A stretch of 64,000 bases of DNA from Streptomyces sp. GESEQ-4 (GTDB taxonomy: Bacteria > Actinomycetota > Actinomycetes > Streptomycetales > Streptomycetaceae), in the NCBI RefSeq assembly GCF_017948455.1, contig NZ_JAFFSU010000007.1:295586-359585 (forward strand). The letters are read 5' to 3'. Below are positions 24,085 through 32,690 of the stretch, in pieces. Numbering within the stretch: the first letter of the stretch is position 1; each line of letters starts with the position of its first letter. Under the pieces are notes generated by a model. The model was not told the DNA's origin. It saw only the letters and a program-made list of their open reading frames with translations, and ran no database searches. A program made the position numbers and the translations under genes.

Positions 24085-24705
24085 CTACCCTTGCGCGGGG
24101 CAGGAGGAGACGGGTGTCACCGACGTCGCGACGGTGTCGGGCAGGGTGACCCGCTCACGGTCGCCGCCCTTCCCCTCGATGCCGAGTACGACGGCATCGG
24201 GCCCCGAGGCCAGGAAGGCTCCGCACCGGTCACCGGTGGTCGTTCCGACCCGGACCAGATGATCCGGAGCCGACTCGGTCGTCGACCAGGCGACGGCGAT
24301 CGCCGCGGCCGCGAGCACGATCCCGGCACAGCAGCACAGAGCGGCCAGGCGCAGAGATCGCGTGACCCGGCCGATCTCACGCGTGGTCCAGCGCTTTAGA
24401 CCCTGACCGCCGATCAGCCTGGATCTCTCATCCATCCGGCCGTGCGCGGCACGGGTCGCCAGGACGGAACCGGCGACCAGGAGCAGGAACGCCAGAGCGA
24501 TCAGCCCGGAGGCGATGTTCCCCGCCGCTGTCGGGAGCTGGGCCAGATCGTCCCTGCCCTTGAGCACCACCAGGACAGTGAGCAGAGCGGCCAGGCCGGT
24601 GAGACCGGAGCGCCAGCCCTCGGCCTGTCTGCGCAACTCACCGAGCTGCGTGAACTCCAGTTCATCGGCGAGCAGGTCCCACCGCTCGTCGGACTCCAGG
24701 CTCAC
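24085..24705 (-). CDS. Three-helix membrane protein of the caspase/Hsp90 gene unit
   Basis: A 206-residue protein I do not recognise by family. It has a charged head (ERWDLLADELEFTQLGELRR), three hydrophobic segments (GLTGLAALLTVLVVLKG; ASGLIALAFLLLVAGSVLAT; LRLAALCCCAGIVLAAAAIA), a basic loop between helices 2 and 3 (DERSRLIGGQGLKRWTTREI) and an about 60-residue C-terminal tail with two Cys (GDRCGAF and VSSCPAQG) that could form a disulfide outside. GTG 24705 overlaps the zinc-ribbon gene's stop by GTGA, so it is coupled to it. As last gene of the unit it is a candidate membrane-acting effector or sensor; that is inference from context only. Confidence 0.75.
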   Translation of the reverse strand: MSLESDERWDLLADELEFTQLGELRRQAEGWRSGLTGLAALLTVLVVLKGRDDLAQLPTAAGNIASGLIALAFLLLVAGSVLATRAAHGRMDERSRLIGGQGLKRWTTREIGRVTRSLRLAALCCCAGIVLAAAAIAVAWSTTESAPDHLVRVGTTTGDRCGAFLASGPDAVVLGIEGKGGDRERVTLPDTVATSVTPVSSCPAQG

Positions 24706-25109
24706 CGGGCCCCGATCCTCGCGAGGGCGCCGAGTACCCAGCTGGCGCCGCAGCCCACTCGGCCCGCGTGACCGTCGGACGGCCGGTTCGGATGGGGGTG
24801 CCCACAGGCACAGAAGTACCGCTCGGCCAGCAGCACCTCTTGGTCCATCGCCTGGTCCGTCGCGGCTTCGGGGTTCCTGCGCAACCGGAGCCACGAGGGC
24901 ACAGACGGCGCCCCCTTGGTCCCCGTGCCGGGCACGATGCGCCGGATCTCGCGCCGTGTTCTGCCATGGCACCGGGGGCAGTGGCCCTCGACGACGACAC
25001 CGAGGCCGTCATCGGAGTCGCGCCAGGTGAAGGGGAACGTGGTACGGCCGACGTCGGTGGCGGCGTACTCGGCGTCGAAGTCGTGGCTGCGGGGCGGTTG
25101 TTCAGGCAT
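24702..25109 (-). CDS. Small zinc-ribbon-like protein of the caspase/Hsp90 gene unit
   Basis: A 135-residue protein with no family I can name. EGHCPRCHGR (Cys44, Cys47, His48) and ERYFCACGHPHPN (Cys100, Cys102, His104, His106), with a further Cys120, suggest one or two metal-binding ribbons. The region between is basic (REIRRIVPGTG). No membrane segment or signal is seen. The ATG 25109 overlaps the stop of the 1651-residue gene by 8 bp and its own stop overlaps the start of the membrane-protein gene, so all three are translated as a coupled set. It might be an adaptor joining the large protein to the membrane protein. Confidence 0.75.
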   Translation of the reverse strand: MPEQPPRSHDFDAEYAATDVGRTTFPFTWRDSDDGLGVVVEGHCPRCHGRTRREIRRIVPGTGTKGAPSVPSWLRLRRNPEAATDQAMDQEVLLAERYFCACGHPHPNRPSDGHAGRVGCGASWVLGALARIGAR

Positions 25110-28100
25110 CGTCCCCCTCCAGACGCAGGTCGAACATGGCGGCGTACAGGCGCAGCCGCCCTCTGATCCAGTCCTCGGTCTCTCCGGTGGCCTGCGCTGC
25201 GAGCGTGATGTGCCGTGTCGTCACCAGGCCCTCCACAGCGGGCAGTACGCCGTCGAAATGTCTGCTCAGCAGGGCGAGGTCCTGCCACAAGGGGACTACG
25301 CCGGGCACGGACGGCAGCGTGACCGGGACCGGCCACAGGGGAAGGTAGGGCTCGATGCGGCGGACCGTGTCCGGGAGCGGTTCGCCGAGCCGGGCGGCGA
25401 CGCTGACCAGGTCGAGGGGCGAGGGCGGCTGGTTGTGGTCGCTCACCCAGTGATCCGGGTCGAGAGCGGCCAGGTCGTGCCGGGTGGGGGGTGAGTCGGG
25501 CAGCGCCGCGGACGCGGCCCGGGACAGATCCGGCACCAGGGCGCCGAGGGGACGCAGCGCCGCCAGCCGTGCATAGGCCGCAGCGGTGCCGATCTTGAGT
25601 TCCGCCGCGAAGTCGGCCAGCAAATAGGGCGTGAGCGGCCCCCATACACTCGGCAGATAGTAGTTGTTTGCCCGGGGCTGTTCGGTCAGGGCGCCGCACT
25701 CTGTGGCAGACGGACGGTGATCGGCGAGTTCCTCGGGGAGCACCGGCACCGTCAGACCGAAACGGGGCGCCTCGCGCTCGGCGATCCCCCACACCTCGCG
25801 CAGGGATTCGTGCAGGAATCCGGCGGACTGGAAGAGGGAGGCCGTGGTCAGCCGGTCCGTGGGCCAGTTCTCCGCCTCGTTGGAGACCTCCTTCCCCGAC
25901 AGGACGAAGCGCGTGCGCAAGGGGAGATCCCGCCAGGCCAGGAGGGGGCCGAGGTCGTCCGGGACATCGAGGCCCGCGGTGCGCAGCTGCTCGACGGCGT
26001 GGAGGAATCCCTGCTCGACGCCGGTCCATGGCCGTGCCAGCCGCCCCAACTGCTCGAGCCCCACGCCGTCCTCCAGCCGGTGACCGTCTCCGATGCAGTC
26101 GTTGATGAGTGCGACGACGACGGAGGTGGGGACGACCTGCGACGCGAGCGAGTCCTGGGCATAGTGGCGCTCGTGGATCAGGCCGAGACGGGCAGCCGCG
26201 TGGGCCAGGCACTCCTCGGCCTCGGCGAGGCTGATGCCCCGACCGGACGCCAGGTCGAACGTCGCTGTCCAGGGCAGGGCGTCGTGCCCGTCGCTGTCGA
26301 CGCGGACACGATTCTTGAGGACGGTCTGGACATCGGCATCGAGTTCCGCCCAAGCGGTGACCTGTTCAGCCGGGGGAGCGGTCCAGCCGAGCCACTCGAA
26401 GCGGGAGAGCGTGGCCAGGATCTCGGAGGTCGGCAGCCCCAGGTTCCGGCTGGTCGTGTGGATCTGCTCCGGTGTGCTCACTCGGAGCAGGCTGGGGCTG
26501 TACACGTCATCGCTGGGCAGTGTCAGCCTGTCGATGTCGTCGGCCGTGCACACGTAGTCCTCGTGATGCGCCGGGACGGCAGGCCAAGGCGTCTCGCGGC
26601 CCAGGACGGCGTAGCGGGCGCACCGTCGGACCACCTCTCCGAGCGGCAGCGCCAGTCGCTCGGACGCCAGCACCGCGCCGCCGAGGTCGTAGAGCTTTTC
26701 CGAGCTGTCTAAGGCGATGCTTCGCGGGTTGGAGAATGCGTCGACGATGGCGCGGTCATCCTGGTCCGGAACCAGGGACGGAACCTCTCCGGAGACCGGC
26801 GACGCTCCTTTCCGCTTGTGGACCGGGCGAAGTCGCCGCCTCCGCTTGATCACCTCATTCACCGGCAAGCGTCGGCGTCCGGCGTACGCGACCACTCCCC
26901 ACCAGGTATTGGCGATCCCCCAGATGTCGGCGTCTCCGGGTTCTGGAACCGGATATCCCTCCAGGCTCAAAGGCTGCGCCGGAGTGTCCGAGCCCTGGGC
27001 CAGCGCGAGGACGGCGGCTCTCCAGGGCGCGGTGTACTGGAGATCCGTGTCCCCTCCAAAACGCTCGGATACCTGCCACCTGTCGCCGATCGCCTGATCC
27101 AGACGGAACCAGCCCTGCGCGTCGAGAGAATGGACGTCCGACACGCCCCTGCGCACCGTCAGCCCCTTGCCGCGCCACTCGCTGTGCAGGATGGTGGCGG
27201 CGGCCAGTTCGTCGGTTTCCAACTGCCAGAGCCACTCCATGGTGAGCTCCGGCCACCCCGCGAGGGCAGCGGCGCCCGCGCGCCAGTTCTGCTCGGCCCA
27301 GGAACGGTCGTAGTCCTGGAGCTCCTTCCGGTTCACACTGAGTCGCCCCGCGTGCGGACCGGTCAGGTTGAGTACGTAGCCGAACGGCTGCTGATCGGTG
27401 GCGATGCCGTCGCACAGTACCGCGCCCTGCCCGGGCACCCACCACAGCACGCCCGGGACGGCTTCGAGCGCCTCGGCGACCGCGCCGGCGTCCTGGTGCA
27501 GCACGCCAGGGGCCCATGGGCGATCGAGACCGGACGAGTCACTCACGCGCAGTTTGAACTCGCTGACCCGGACCAGCTCGCGCAGCGTCTTCACACACGA
27601 CAGTCCGTCGGTCGCGGGGCCCTCGCGCAGGTACAGGCGGACGAGAGTGCCGCCGCCCGACAGACTGTCCCCCGTCCCGTCGTGACGCTTGATGCGGAAA
27701 AGACTGCCGCTGCTCGGAATGTCGACCTGGAGCGCGTGATCGTCCTGAATGCCCTCCTGGTTGACCTGACGAGTCACGATGGTCATCTCGTCGGCGAGCA
27801 TGAAGTAGCTGAACACACCGATACCGAAACGGCTGTTGGGATAGAGCCGTAGTCCGGGGTCGTGGCGCAGCCAGCGCGACTGCTCGCGGCGGAAGGCCTT
27901 CGACTGCTCGAAGCGACTGCCGGCCCGGGTGAACGTGTACTTCAACTGCTCGGCGCTCATGCCCACGCCGTTGTCCCGGCACTCCACATAGCGGCCGCGG
28001 GCGTCCTCGCCCTGTCTGATGGTGATGCGGCCGGACCAGTCGGCCGGGTTCCCGCCCATGCTGGTGAGGTACTTCCAGCGCATCGCACGGTAACGGCACG

Positions 28101-30057
28101 CGTCCATGGCGTTCTGGTACAACTCGCGCAGGGCGAGATGGGGTTCTCCGGAGTAGAGCTGCTCGCCCATCAGCAGCTCGCGGACCTCGGTCTGAGCCAG
28201 GCGGAAGCGCAGCAGGGGCGTCTCGTACGCCGGGACGTTGCCGACCTGGGCAGGGCCCACCCCTCGCGGAGTGACCTTCCTCGGCACCGCCGCCAGCAGT
28301 CCCGCCTCCGCGGCCGGCCGCGTGTCGGCCAGCGTCAGGACCTCCTCGGCGATCTGGTCCGCCCGCTCGGCCACCTCGGTGAGAGCGGCATGCAGGGCCT
28401 GATGCTGGCAGAGCGCGTCGAGATGCAGCGCGTCACGGTCCTCCTCCCAGGCCAACTGGCGGACGAGACCGATGACTTGGTGCGCCTGCACCGGGTCGCT
28501 CACGGCCAGGTGCTCGGCCACGATCTCGGGGAAGGTGCGCACGTCCACGGCGAGTACGGCCGCGAGGCGCAGCAGCGCGGTCAGTGGCTGGATCCGCAGT
28601 GTCTGGTGGTTGCCGTTGAGGAGCACCTTGCCGCGGGCGTGCGGGTGCGCGTCCTCGCGCGGTTCGGGCAGCCCGATGGCGGCGGCGGCAGAGCACAGCA
28701 GCTCGGACAACTCCTTGACCCGGCCGTCCGCCCTGTCCTGTCCGAGCAGCAGTGAGGCGAGGTCGTCGGCCGGACCGGCGGGCACCGGGGCGCTGTCCGT
28801 CTCGAAGCGCTCGGCGATCCAGCGGTGCACCAGCCACATGGTCACGGTGGTCGCGTCCTGCGCGCGGTTACGGGCGCGGCAGTCGGCCACTTTGCGGGCC
28901 ACGCGCGCGTACTGGTCGATGACCTGCTCGTAGTGCCTGCGATCGTCGTTGGGCAGGATCTGCGGGTCGAGGGTCAGGGGATCGGCCTCGGCCGCACGGC
29001 TGAGCCGGTCCGCCCAGGCGGCCTCGTGGAGAAAGGGGGCGGCCACCAGGACCGCCGCCTCCACGGCCGAGAGTGTGGCGGTGTCCGGCAGCAGCCGCGG
29101 CAGCCGATCGCCCAGCAGACGGATGGGGAACAGGTCGTCGACCCATGGATCCGGCTCGGGCATGCGCTTACGGGCCGTGTGGAGTGTGTCCGCGCAGCCC
29201 TTCACCCACGTCTCCAAGGACTGCAGCAGACCGGGTACGCAGGCCTGCTGGCTCTGCTCGACGCGCTTCCACAGCGGGCAGCCCCGTACGGCGTCGCGCC
29301 AGGCCTCCAGAAGTTCCTGGCCCTCGCAGATCTCCGCGGCCCGGGTCTCCGCCTCCAGGTTGGTGCCGTACCGGATGGCTGCCAGCTGTCGTACCTGATG
29401 CCGGTCCGCCTCGGCCTGAGCCGCCTGCCGGGCCATCGTGAAGACGCTCTGGACGGTGCGCGCGGATGTCATCGAGTCCAGGGCCTCGACGAGTCCTCCG
29501 GTGAAGAAACTGCCCCGGGGGGTGAAGCCACTGAGTTCCCCGGGCGAGCAGCCGGTCATCACGGCGAATCCGCCGTGCGGCGGGCCGTTGTCGATGCTGT
29601 TGCCGAAGGGCACGCCGTCGTCGGGCATCTCGGTACGGCAGGCGTCGATGAGCCAGAGGACCGTTGCCGCCTTACAGCTCTTGAGCAGGGGACTGATCTT
29701 CGCCGGCAGGAGCGAGTCGATGTACGGCTCCTCCCAGTTCCCGTCCTCGGGCGGGGTCACGTCCCACGGGACGAGGAAGTCCTCCGTGCCGACACGGATG
29801 CCGTGCCCGGTGAAATAGAGCAGCAGCGTGCCGCCCTCAGGTATGTCCCGGGCCACTTCGCTGATGGTCGCCCTGATACGGGAGCGGCCCGCGTCCGCGT
29901 TGTGCAGCGTCCGCACCTCGTAGTCCGAGTCGTGGAGCACCGTCTTCATCCGTGTGAGATCGGCGGCCACGGCCGCGTCGAGAGATTCGGCACCCGATGG
30001 TGCCGCGGATGTGTCCCCGACCCCGATCAGCAGTGCCCTGCGTGCTGAACGCCCCAT
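25102..30057 (-). CDS. Caspase-like protease / HD-like / Hsp90-type ATPase / winged-helix-repeat giant protein
   Basis: A 1651-residue cytosolic protein with several modules. Residues 1-250: C14 caspase-like peptidase, ARRALLIGVGD, then LLLYFTGHGIRVG (His85) and VLWLIDACRTEMP (Cys140), an intact catalytic pair. Residues about 430-590: helical region with ALLRLAAVLAVDVRTF and DPVQAHQVIGLVRQL, like a degenerate HD domain of the type found before Hsp90 ATPases. Residues 610-920: GHKL ATPase with ALRELYQNAMDACRYR (Glu645, Asn649, Asp652), RDNGVGM (695-700) and SRFGIGVFSYFMLADEM, close to HtpG. Residues about 1040-1645: eight or nine degenerate repeats of 60-80 residues, each with a winged-helix-like pattern ending in LG..VP. 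ATG 30057 has GGGGGGA upstream. Comparative genomics has tied such combinations to biological conflict; no function is proven. Confidence 0.85.
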   Translation of the reverse strand: MGRSARRALLIGVGDTSAAPSGAESLDAAVAADLTRMKTVLHDSDYEVRTLHNADAGRSRIRATISEVARDIPEGGTLLLYFTGHGIRVGTEDFLVPWDVTPPEDGNWEEPYIDSLLPAKISPLLKSCKAATVLWLIDACRTEMPDDGVPFGNSIDNGPPHGGFAVMTGCSPGELSGFTPRGSFFTGGLVEALDSMTSARTVQSVFTMARQAAQAEADRHQVRQLAAIRYGTNLEAETRAAEICEGQELLEAWRDAVRGCPLWKRVEQSQQACVPGLLQSLETWVKGCADTLHTARKRMPEPDPWVDDLFPIRLLGDRLPRLLPDTATLSAVEAAVLVAAPFLHEAAWADRLSRAAEADPLTLDPQILPNDDRRHYEQVIDQYARVARKVADCRARNRAQDATTVTMWLVHRWIAERFETDSAPVPAGPADDLASLLLGQDRADGRVKELSELLCSAAAAIGLPEPREDAHPHARGKVLLNGNHQTLRIQPLTALLRLAAVLAVDVRTFPEIVAEHLAVSDPVQAHQVIGLVRQLAWEEDRDALHLDALCQHQALHAALTEVAERADQIAEEVLTLADTRPAAEAGLLAAVPRKVTPRGVGPAQVGNVPAYETPLLRFRLAQTEVRELLMGEQLYSGEPHLALRELYQNAMDACRYRAMRWKYLTSMGGNPADWSGRITIRQGEDARGRYVECRDNGVGMSAEQLKYTFTRAGSRFEQSKAFRREQSRWLRHDPGLRLYPNSRFGIGVFSYFMLADEMTIVTRQVNQEGIQDDHALQVDIPSSGSLFRIKRHDGTGDSLSGGGTLVRLYLREGPATDGLSCVKTLRELVRVSEFKLRVSDSSGLDRPWAPGVLHQDAGAVAEALEAVPGVLWWVPGQGAVLCDGIATDQQPFGYVLNLTGPHAGRLSVNRKELQDYDRSWAEQNWRAGAAALAGWPELTMEWLWQLETDELAAATILHSEWRGKGLTVRRGVSDVHSLDAQGWFRLDQAIGDRWQVSERFGGDTDLQYTAPWRAAVLALAQGSDTPAQPLSLEGYPVPEPGDADIWGIANTWWGVVAYAGRRRLPVNEVIKRRRRLRPVHKRKGASPVSGEVPSLVPDQDDRAIVDAFSNPRSIALDSSEKLYDLGGAVLASERLALPLGEVVRRCARYAVLGRETPWPAVPAHHEDYVCTADDIDRLTLPSDDVYSPSLLRVSTPEQIHTTSRNLGLPTSEILATLSRFEWLGWTAPPAEQVTAWAELDADVQTVLKNRVRVDSDGHDALPWTATFDLASGRGISLAEAEECLAHAAARLGLIHERHYAQDSLASQVVPTSVVVALINDCIGDGHRLEDGVGLEQLGRLARPWTGVEQGFLHAVEQLRTAGLDVPDDLGPLLAWRDLPLRTRFVLSGKEVSNEAENWPTDRLTTASLFQSAGFLHESLREVWGIAEREAPRFGLTVPVLPEELADHRPSATECGALTEQPRANNYYLPSVWGPLTPYLLADFAAELKIGTAAAYARLAALRPLGALVPDLSRAASAALPDSPPTRHDLAALDPDHWVSDHNQPPSPLDLVSVAARLGEPLPDTVRRIEPYLPLWPVPVTLPSVPGVVPLWQDLALLSRHFDGVLPAVEGLVTTRHITLAAQATGETEDWIRGRLRLYAAMFDLRLEGDDA

Positions 30058-30157
30058 GTCAGTCCCCCCGTTTCGGCGTCAACATGATGGCACCGCGGAC
30101 AAGCAACGCGAAGGGGATACAAGGAACCTGACGACGGTTCAGCGGCGGAGCGGAGGG

Positions 30158-30856
30158 TCAGTACCGCGTGATCGCCGTCCGCCCGCTCGTCGTCCCGATC
30201 GCGAGGTGCGGTCTGCGGCCGGGGTCGGCCCACTGGAGGATCCGCCGCATCGCGTCCGCCGGCACCGACACGCAACCGGCCGTCGCCCCGCGCCCGTTGA
30301 CATGCAGGAAGATCCCGGCCCCGCGGTGGCGGACGGGCTCGCGGTAGTTGAAGTCGACGACGAGCGCGTGGTCGTACTGCGTGGTGTACGAGATCAGCCG
30401 CTCCGACTCCGCGGCCCGGCAGTCGGCCGCCAGGGGCTCGGTCCAGCGGTTGTAGGAGCGCGAGTCGTTGTCCTGGCACCACCAGGAGTTCCGGCGCACG
30501 GGACGGTAGGTGTACGTCGTCCCGCGCGGCGCCGCTTTGATGCCGAAGGCGTACGGCATGCCGTACAGCCCGGTCGGCGTGGTGTTCGTGCCCTGCTTGC
30601 GCGTGGCGCCCTCGACCAGGCCGTTCGCGCCGAAGCGGGCGGCGGCGGAACCCGCCTTCACCCAGCGGCCGTCGCTCAGGTCCCACCAGGTGACCGTGCC
30701 GGTCGTGGCGCCGGTCCGGGGTGCCACGGCCGTGATCAGCTGGGTGCCGCCGCCGGTGTCCGCCATCCGCGCGGGCAGCGGCGGGGCGCCCTCGGGCGCG
30801 GCACCGAGCAGGAGGAGGGGCGAGGCGGCGAGGGCGACGACGACACCGGGGCGCAT
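30158..30856 (-). CDS. Exported L,D-transpeptidase-family (YkuD-like) protein
   Basis: A 232-residue protein with a Sec signal (VVALAASPLLLLGAAPEGAP), possibly cell-wall associated. The catalytic stretch GIFLHVNGRGATAGCVSVP has the His and the nucleophilic Cys (GC) of the YkuD fold; TTPTGLYGMPYAFGIKAAP is the typical TPxGxY segment upstream. Members cross-link or edit peptidoglycan. Here the usual SxGC[IV]xM motif is TAGCVSV, as in a common Streptomyces subgroup whose cross-linking role is not settled. The ATG 30856 is 3 bp after the PPOX gene stop with GAGG upstream, so the two are probably cotranscribed. The caspase gene begins 100 bp downstream. Confidence 0.85.
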   Translation of the reverse strand: MRPGVVVALAASPLLLLGAAPEGAPPLPARMADTGGGTQLITAVAPRTGATTGTVTWWDLSDGRWVKAGSAAARFGANGLVEGATRKQGTNTTPTGLYGMPYAFGIKAAPRGTTYTYRPVRRNSWWCQDNDSRSYNRWTEPLAADCRAAESERLISYTTQYDHALVVDFNYREPVRHRGAGIFLHVNGRGATAGCVSVPADAMRRILQWADPGRRPHLAIGTTSGRTAITRY

Positions 30857-30859
30857 GCC

Positions 30860-31447
30860 TCAGACCGTAGACGGGGGCAGCGGCAACGGCAGCCCGGGTA
30901 GGCCATCCAGGCTGGTCCCGATGTGATCCTTCTTCTGGAAATAGGCGCTGAGCGAGGCGTCGTCCTCGCGCGCGAAGCGCTTGGCGTGCAGGTCGCGGTC
31001 CGTGTCGTACGTCATGAAGGGCACCGCGTAACCGCAGGTGTCGCGGACGAGTTCGGCCGTCACGACGATGATCGCGCGCAGCCCGTGCGGCGTCGGGTCG
31101 ATGTCCGGGAAGCGGGAGAGGAGTTCCCCGAAGCGGGGGTCGTCGCGGAAGACCGGCTCGCCCCTGCCGTGCACCCGGACGATGTTGGGCGGGCCCTGGA
31201 AGGCGCACCACATGAGAGTGATCCGGCCGTTCTCCCGCAGATGAGCGACGGTCTCCGCGTTGGATCCGGCGAAGTCGAGGTAGGCCACGGTGTGGTCGTC
31301 CAGCACCGCGAAGGAACCTTTGAGGCCCTTGGGGGAGAGGTTGACCGTGCCGTCGGCGGAGAGCGGGGCGGTCGCGGTGAAGAAGAGGGGCTGCTCCTCG
31401 ATGAACGTGCGGAGCCTGCCGTCTATGCGCTCATAAGTCTTTCCCAT
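30860..31447 (-). CDS. Pyridoxamine 5'-phosphate oxidase-fold protein
   Basis: A 195-residue split-barrel flavin-type protein. The sequence PLFFTATAPLSADGTVNLSP, KGLKGSFAVLDDHTVAYLDF, AGSNAETVAHLRENGRITLM and GPPNIVRVHGRGEP is typical of the actinobacterial PPOX-like group that binds FMN, F420 or haem. The C-terminal part (ASLSAYFQKKDHIGTSLDGL) includes the segment by which relatives are recognised. The substrate is unknown. ATG 31447 starts the pair with the L,D-transpeptidase. A plausible promoter lies upstream on the minus strand, TTAGAC with 18 bp to CATAAT. Confidence 0.85.
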   Translation of the reverse strand: MGKTYERIDGRLRTFIEEQPLFFTATAPLSADGTVNLSPKGLKGSFAVLDDHTVAYLDFAGSNAETVAHLRENGRITLMWCAFQGPPNIVRVHGRGEPVFRDDPRFGELLSRFPDIDPTPHGLRAIIVVTAELVRDTCGYAVPFMTYDTDRDLHAKRFAREDDASLSAYFQKKDHIGTSLDGLPGLPLPLPPSTV

Positions 31448-31525
31448 GGCTAACGATTATGAGCGCAGTTAGTTCGCCTGTCTAATGAATTCCCCGATCC
31501 GGTTGTGTGATCCGGCTGCCGGACC

Positions 31526-31562
31526 GTGGCCGCCCCGGCCGGCGCTCACACGGGGCGGCCAC
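31526..31562 (-). terminator. Terminator hairpin after the duplicated secreted protein
   Basis: GTGGCCGCCCC (31526-31536) and GGGGCGGCCAC (31552-31562) form a perfect 11-bp stem with a 15-nt loop, 14 bp past the stop of the minus-strand gene at 31576. Confidence 0.75.
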
Positions 31563-31575
31563 AGCGCCTGTCACG

Positions 31576-32478
31576 TCACTGGGTGAGCGTGCAGGCGGCC
31601 AGGGAGTCCAGGCCCTGGGGCTTCTCGGCGGTACGGCCGATGGCGGTGGCGATGCGGTTGACCGTGGCGACGCGCTTGTCCTCCAGCGGGCCGAGGATGG
31701 CGTTCTGCACGAAGTTGGGTCCGCCCTGGCCCACGGTGTCGACCAGCCGCTGGTTGGCCTCCGCGACCTGGGCGTCGAGCAGCGTCAGGTTGCGGTCGAC
31801 CTCGGCCTGGGCGGAGGCCGGGATCGCGGGCAGCTCGGACTCGACGTCCGGGCAGCTGATCGCGCCGGCTCCGGTGTTCCCGGCCTCGTCGCCGGTGTCG
31901 CCGGCGTCCCCGGCTCCCTCGGTCGGCGGGGCCTCGACCTCCTCGCCGGCGCCGGCCTCCTCGCCCGCACCGGCCTCTTCCCCGGCGCCCGCTTCCGCAC
32001 CGCCGCCGGCTTCCTCGCCCGCACCCGCGCCGCCGCCCGCGTTCAGGCTGCAGGCGGCGAAGGCCTCCAGCCCCTCCGGCTTCGCCGCCGCGCGGCCGAT
32101 GGCGGTCTCGATGCGGTTGAGGGCGGCGACGCGCTTGTCCTCGAGCGGGCCGAGGATGGCGTTCTGCACGAAGTTGGGTCCGCCCTGCCCGACGGTGTCG
32201 ACGAGCCGCTTGTTGGCTTCGTCGATCTGGGTCTGCAGCTGGGCCAGGTTGCTGTCGACCTCGGCCTGGGCGGAGGCCGGGATCGCGGGCAGCTCGGAGG
32301 TGACGTCCGGGCAGCTGATCGTGCCGGGACCCGCGAGGGTCCGGACGCCGTCGCCGCTCTTGGACGTCTCCCCGGCGAGGGCGGACTGGGCGATCACCGC
32401 GCCGGTCAGCACGACCGCGGCGGCGCCGCCGATGAACGCGACGCGTCGCTTGTTGTACTTCGGAAGAGCCCTGGACAT
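31576..32478 (-). CDS. Exported protein with two near-identical 90-residue repeats, function unknown
   Basis: A 300-residue protein with an N-terminal signal (RRVAFIGGAAAVVLTGAVIA, cleaved near LAGE). Two copies of a helical unit, residues about 52-143 and 207-300, share ISCPDV, SELPAIPASAQAEVD, RLVDTVGQGGPNFVQNAILG, PLEDKRVA and a terminal AC. Each unit has two Cys (SCPDV and AAC) that could form an intrachain disulfide in the envelope. Between them is a linker rich in Gly, Ala and Glu with repeated GEEAGA. I know no named domain; relatives with one unit are common in Streptomyces. The duplication looks recent because the DNA of both units is very similar. Confidence 0.8.
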   Translation of the reverse strand: MSRALPKYNKRRVAFIGGAAAVVLTGAVIAQSALAGETSKSGDGVRTLAGPGTISCPDVTSELPAIPASAQAEVDSNLAQLQTQIDEANKRLVDTVGQGGPNFVQNAILGPLEDKRVAALNRIETAIGRAAAKPEGLEAFAACSLNAGGGAGAGEEAGGGAEAGAGEEAGAGEEAGAGEEVEAPPTEGAGDAGDTGDEAGNTGAGAISCPDVESELPAIPASAQAEVDRNLTLLDAQVAEANQRLVDTVGQGGPNFVQNAILGPLEDKRVATVNRIATAIGRTAEKPQGLDSLAACTLTQ

Positions 32479-32627
32479 GCGGATGCCTCACTCGGGTCAG
32501 GGTCGATTCGGTGGGTTCCGAACGACTCGGTCGTTTACAAACGCGGCGCCTGCGTCCGGCGAGAGATACGGGAAAGCGATTTCCCGCGTTCAAATCCATC
32601 CGCGATTCACCTCCTGGGCCCCCGAGA

Positions 32628-32668
32628 TTGACGAACCATGCAGACTCCTGCATACTCATGCATGTCAG
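32628..32668 (+). promoter_or_regulatory. argG promoter with tandem ARG boxes
   Basis: TTGACG (32628-32633), 17 bp, CATACT (32651-32656). The same stretch holds CCATGCAGACTCCTGCATA and TCATGCATGTCAG, ARG-box-like halves around the -10, so ArgR should repress argG-argH here. GAGGAG before the GTG is the ribosome site. Confidence 0.75.
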
Positions 32669-32690
32669 CGAACACTGTGAGGAGAATCCC

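Noticed and set aside
26000..30057. Reading the caspase-like gene as a STAND/NACHT NTPase
   Set aside because: No Walker A P-loop (GxxGxGKT) was seen; the ATPase motifs are clearly GHKL.
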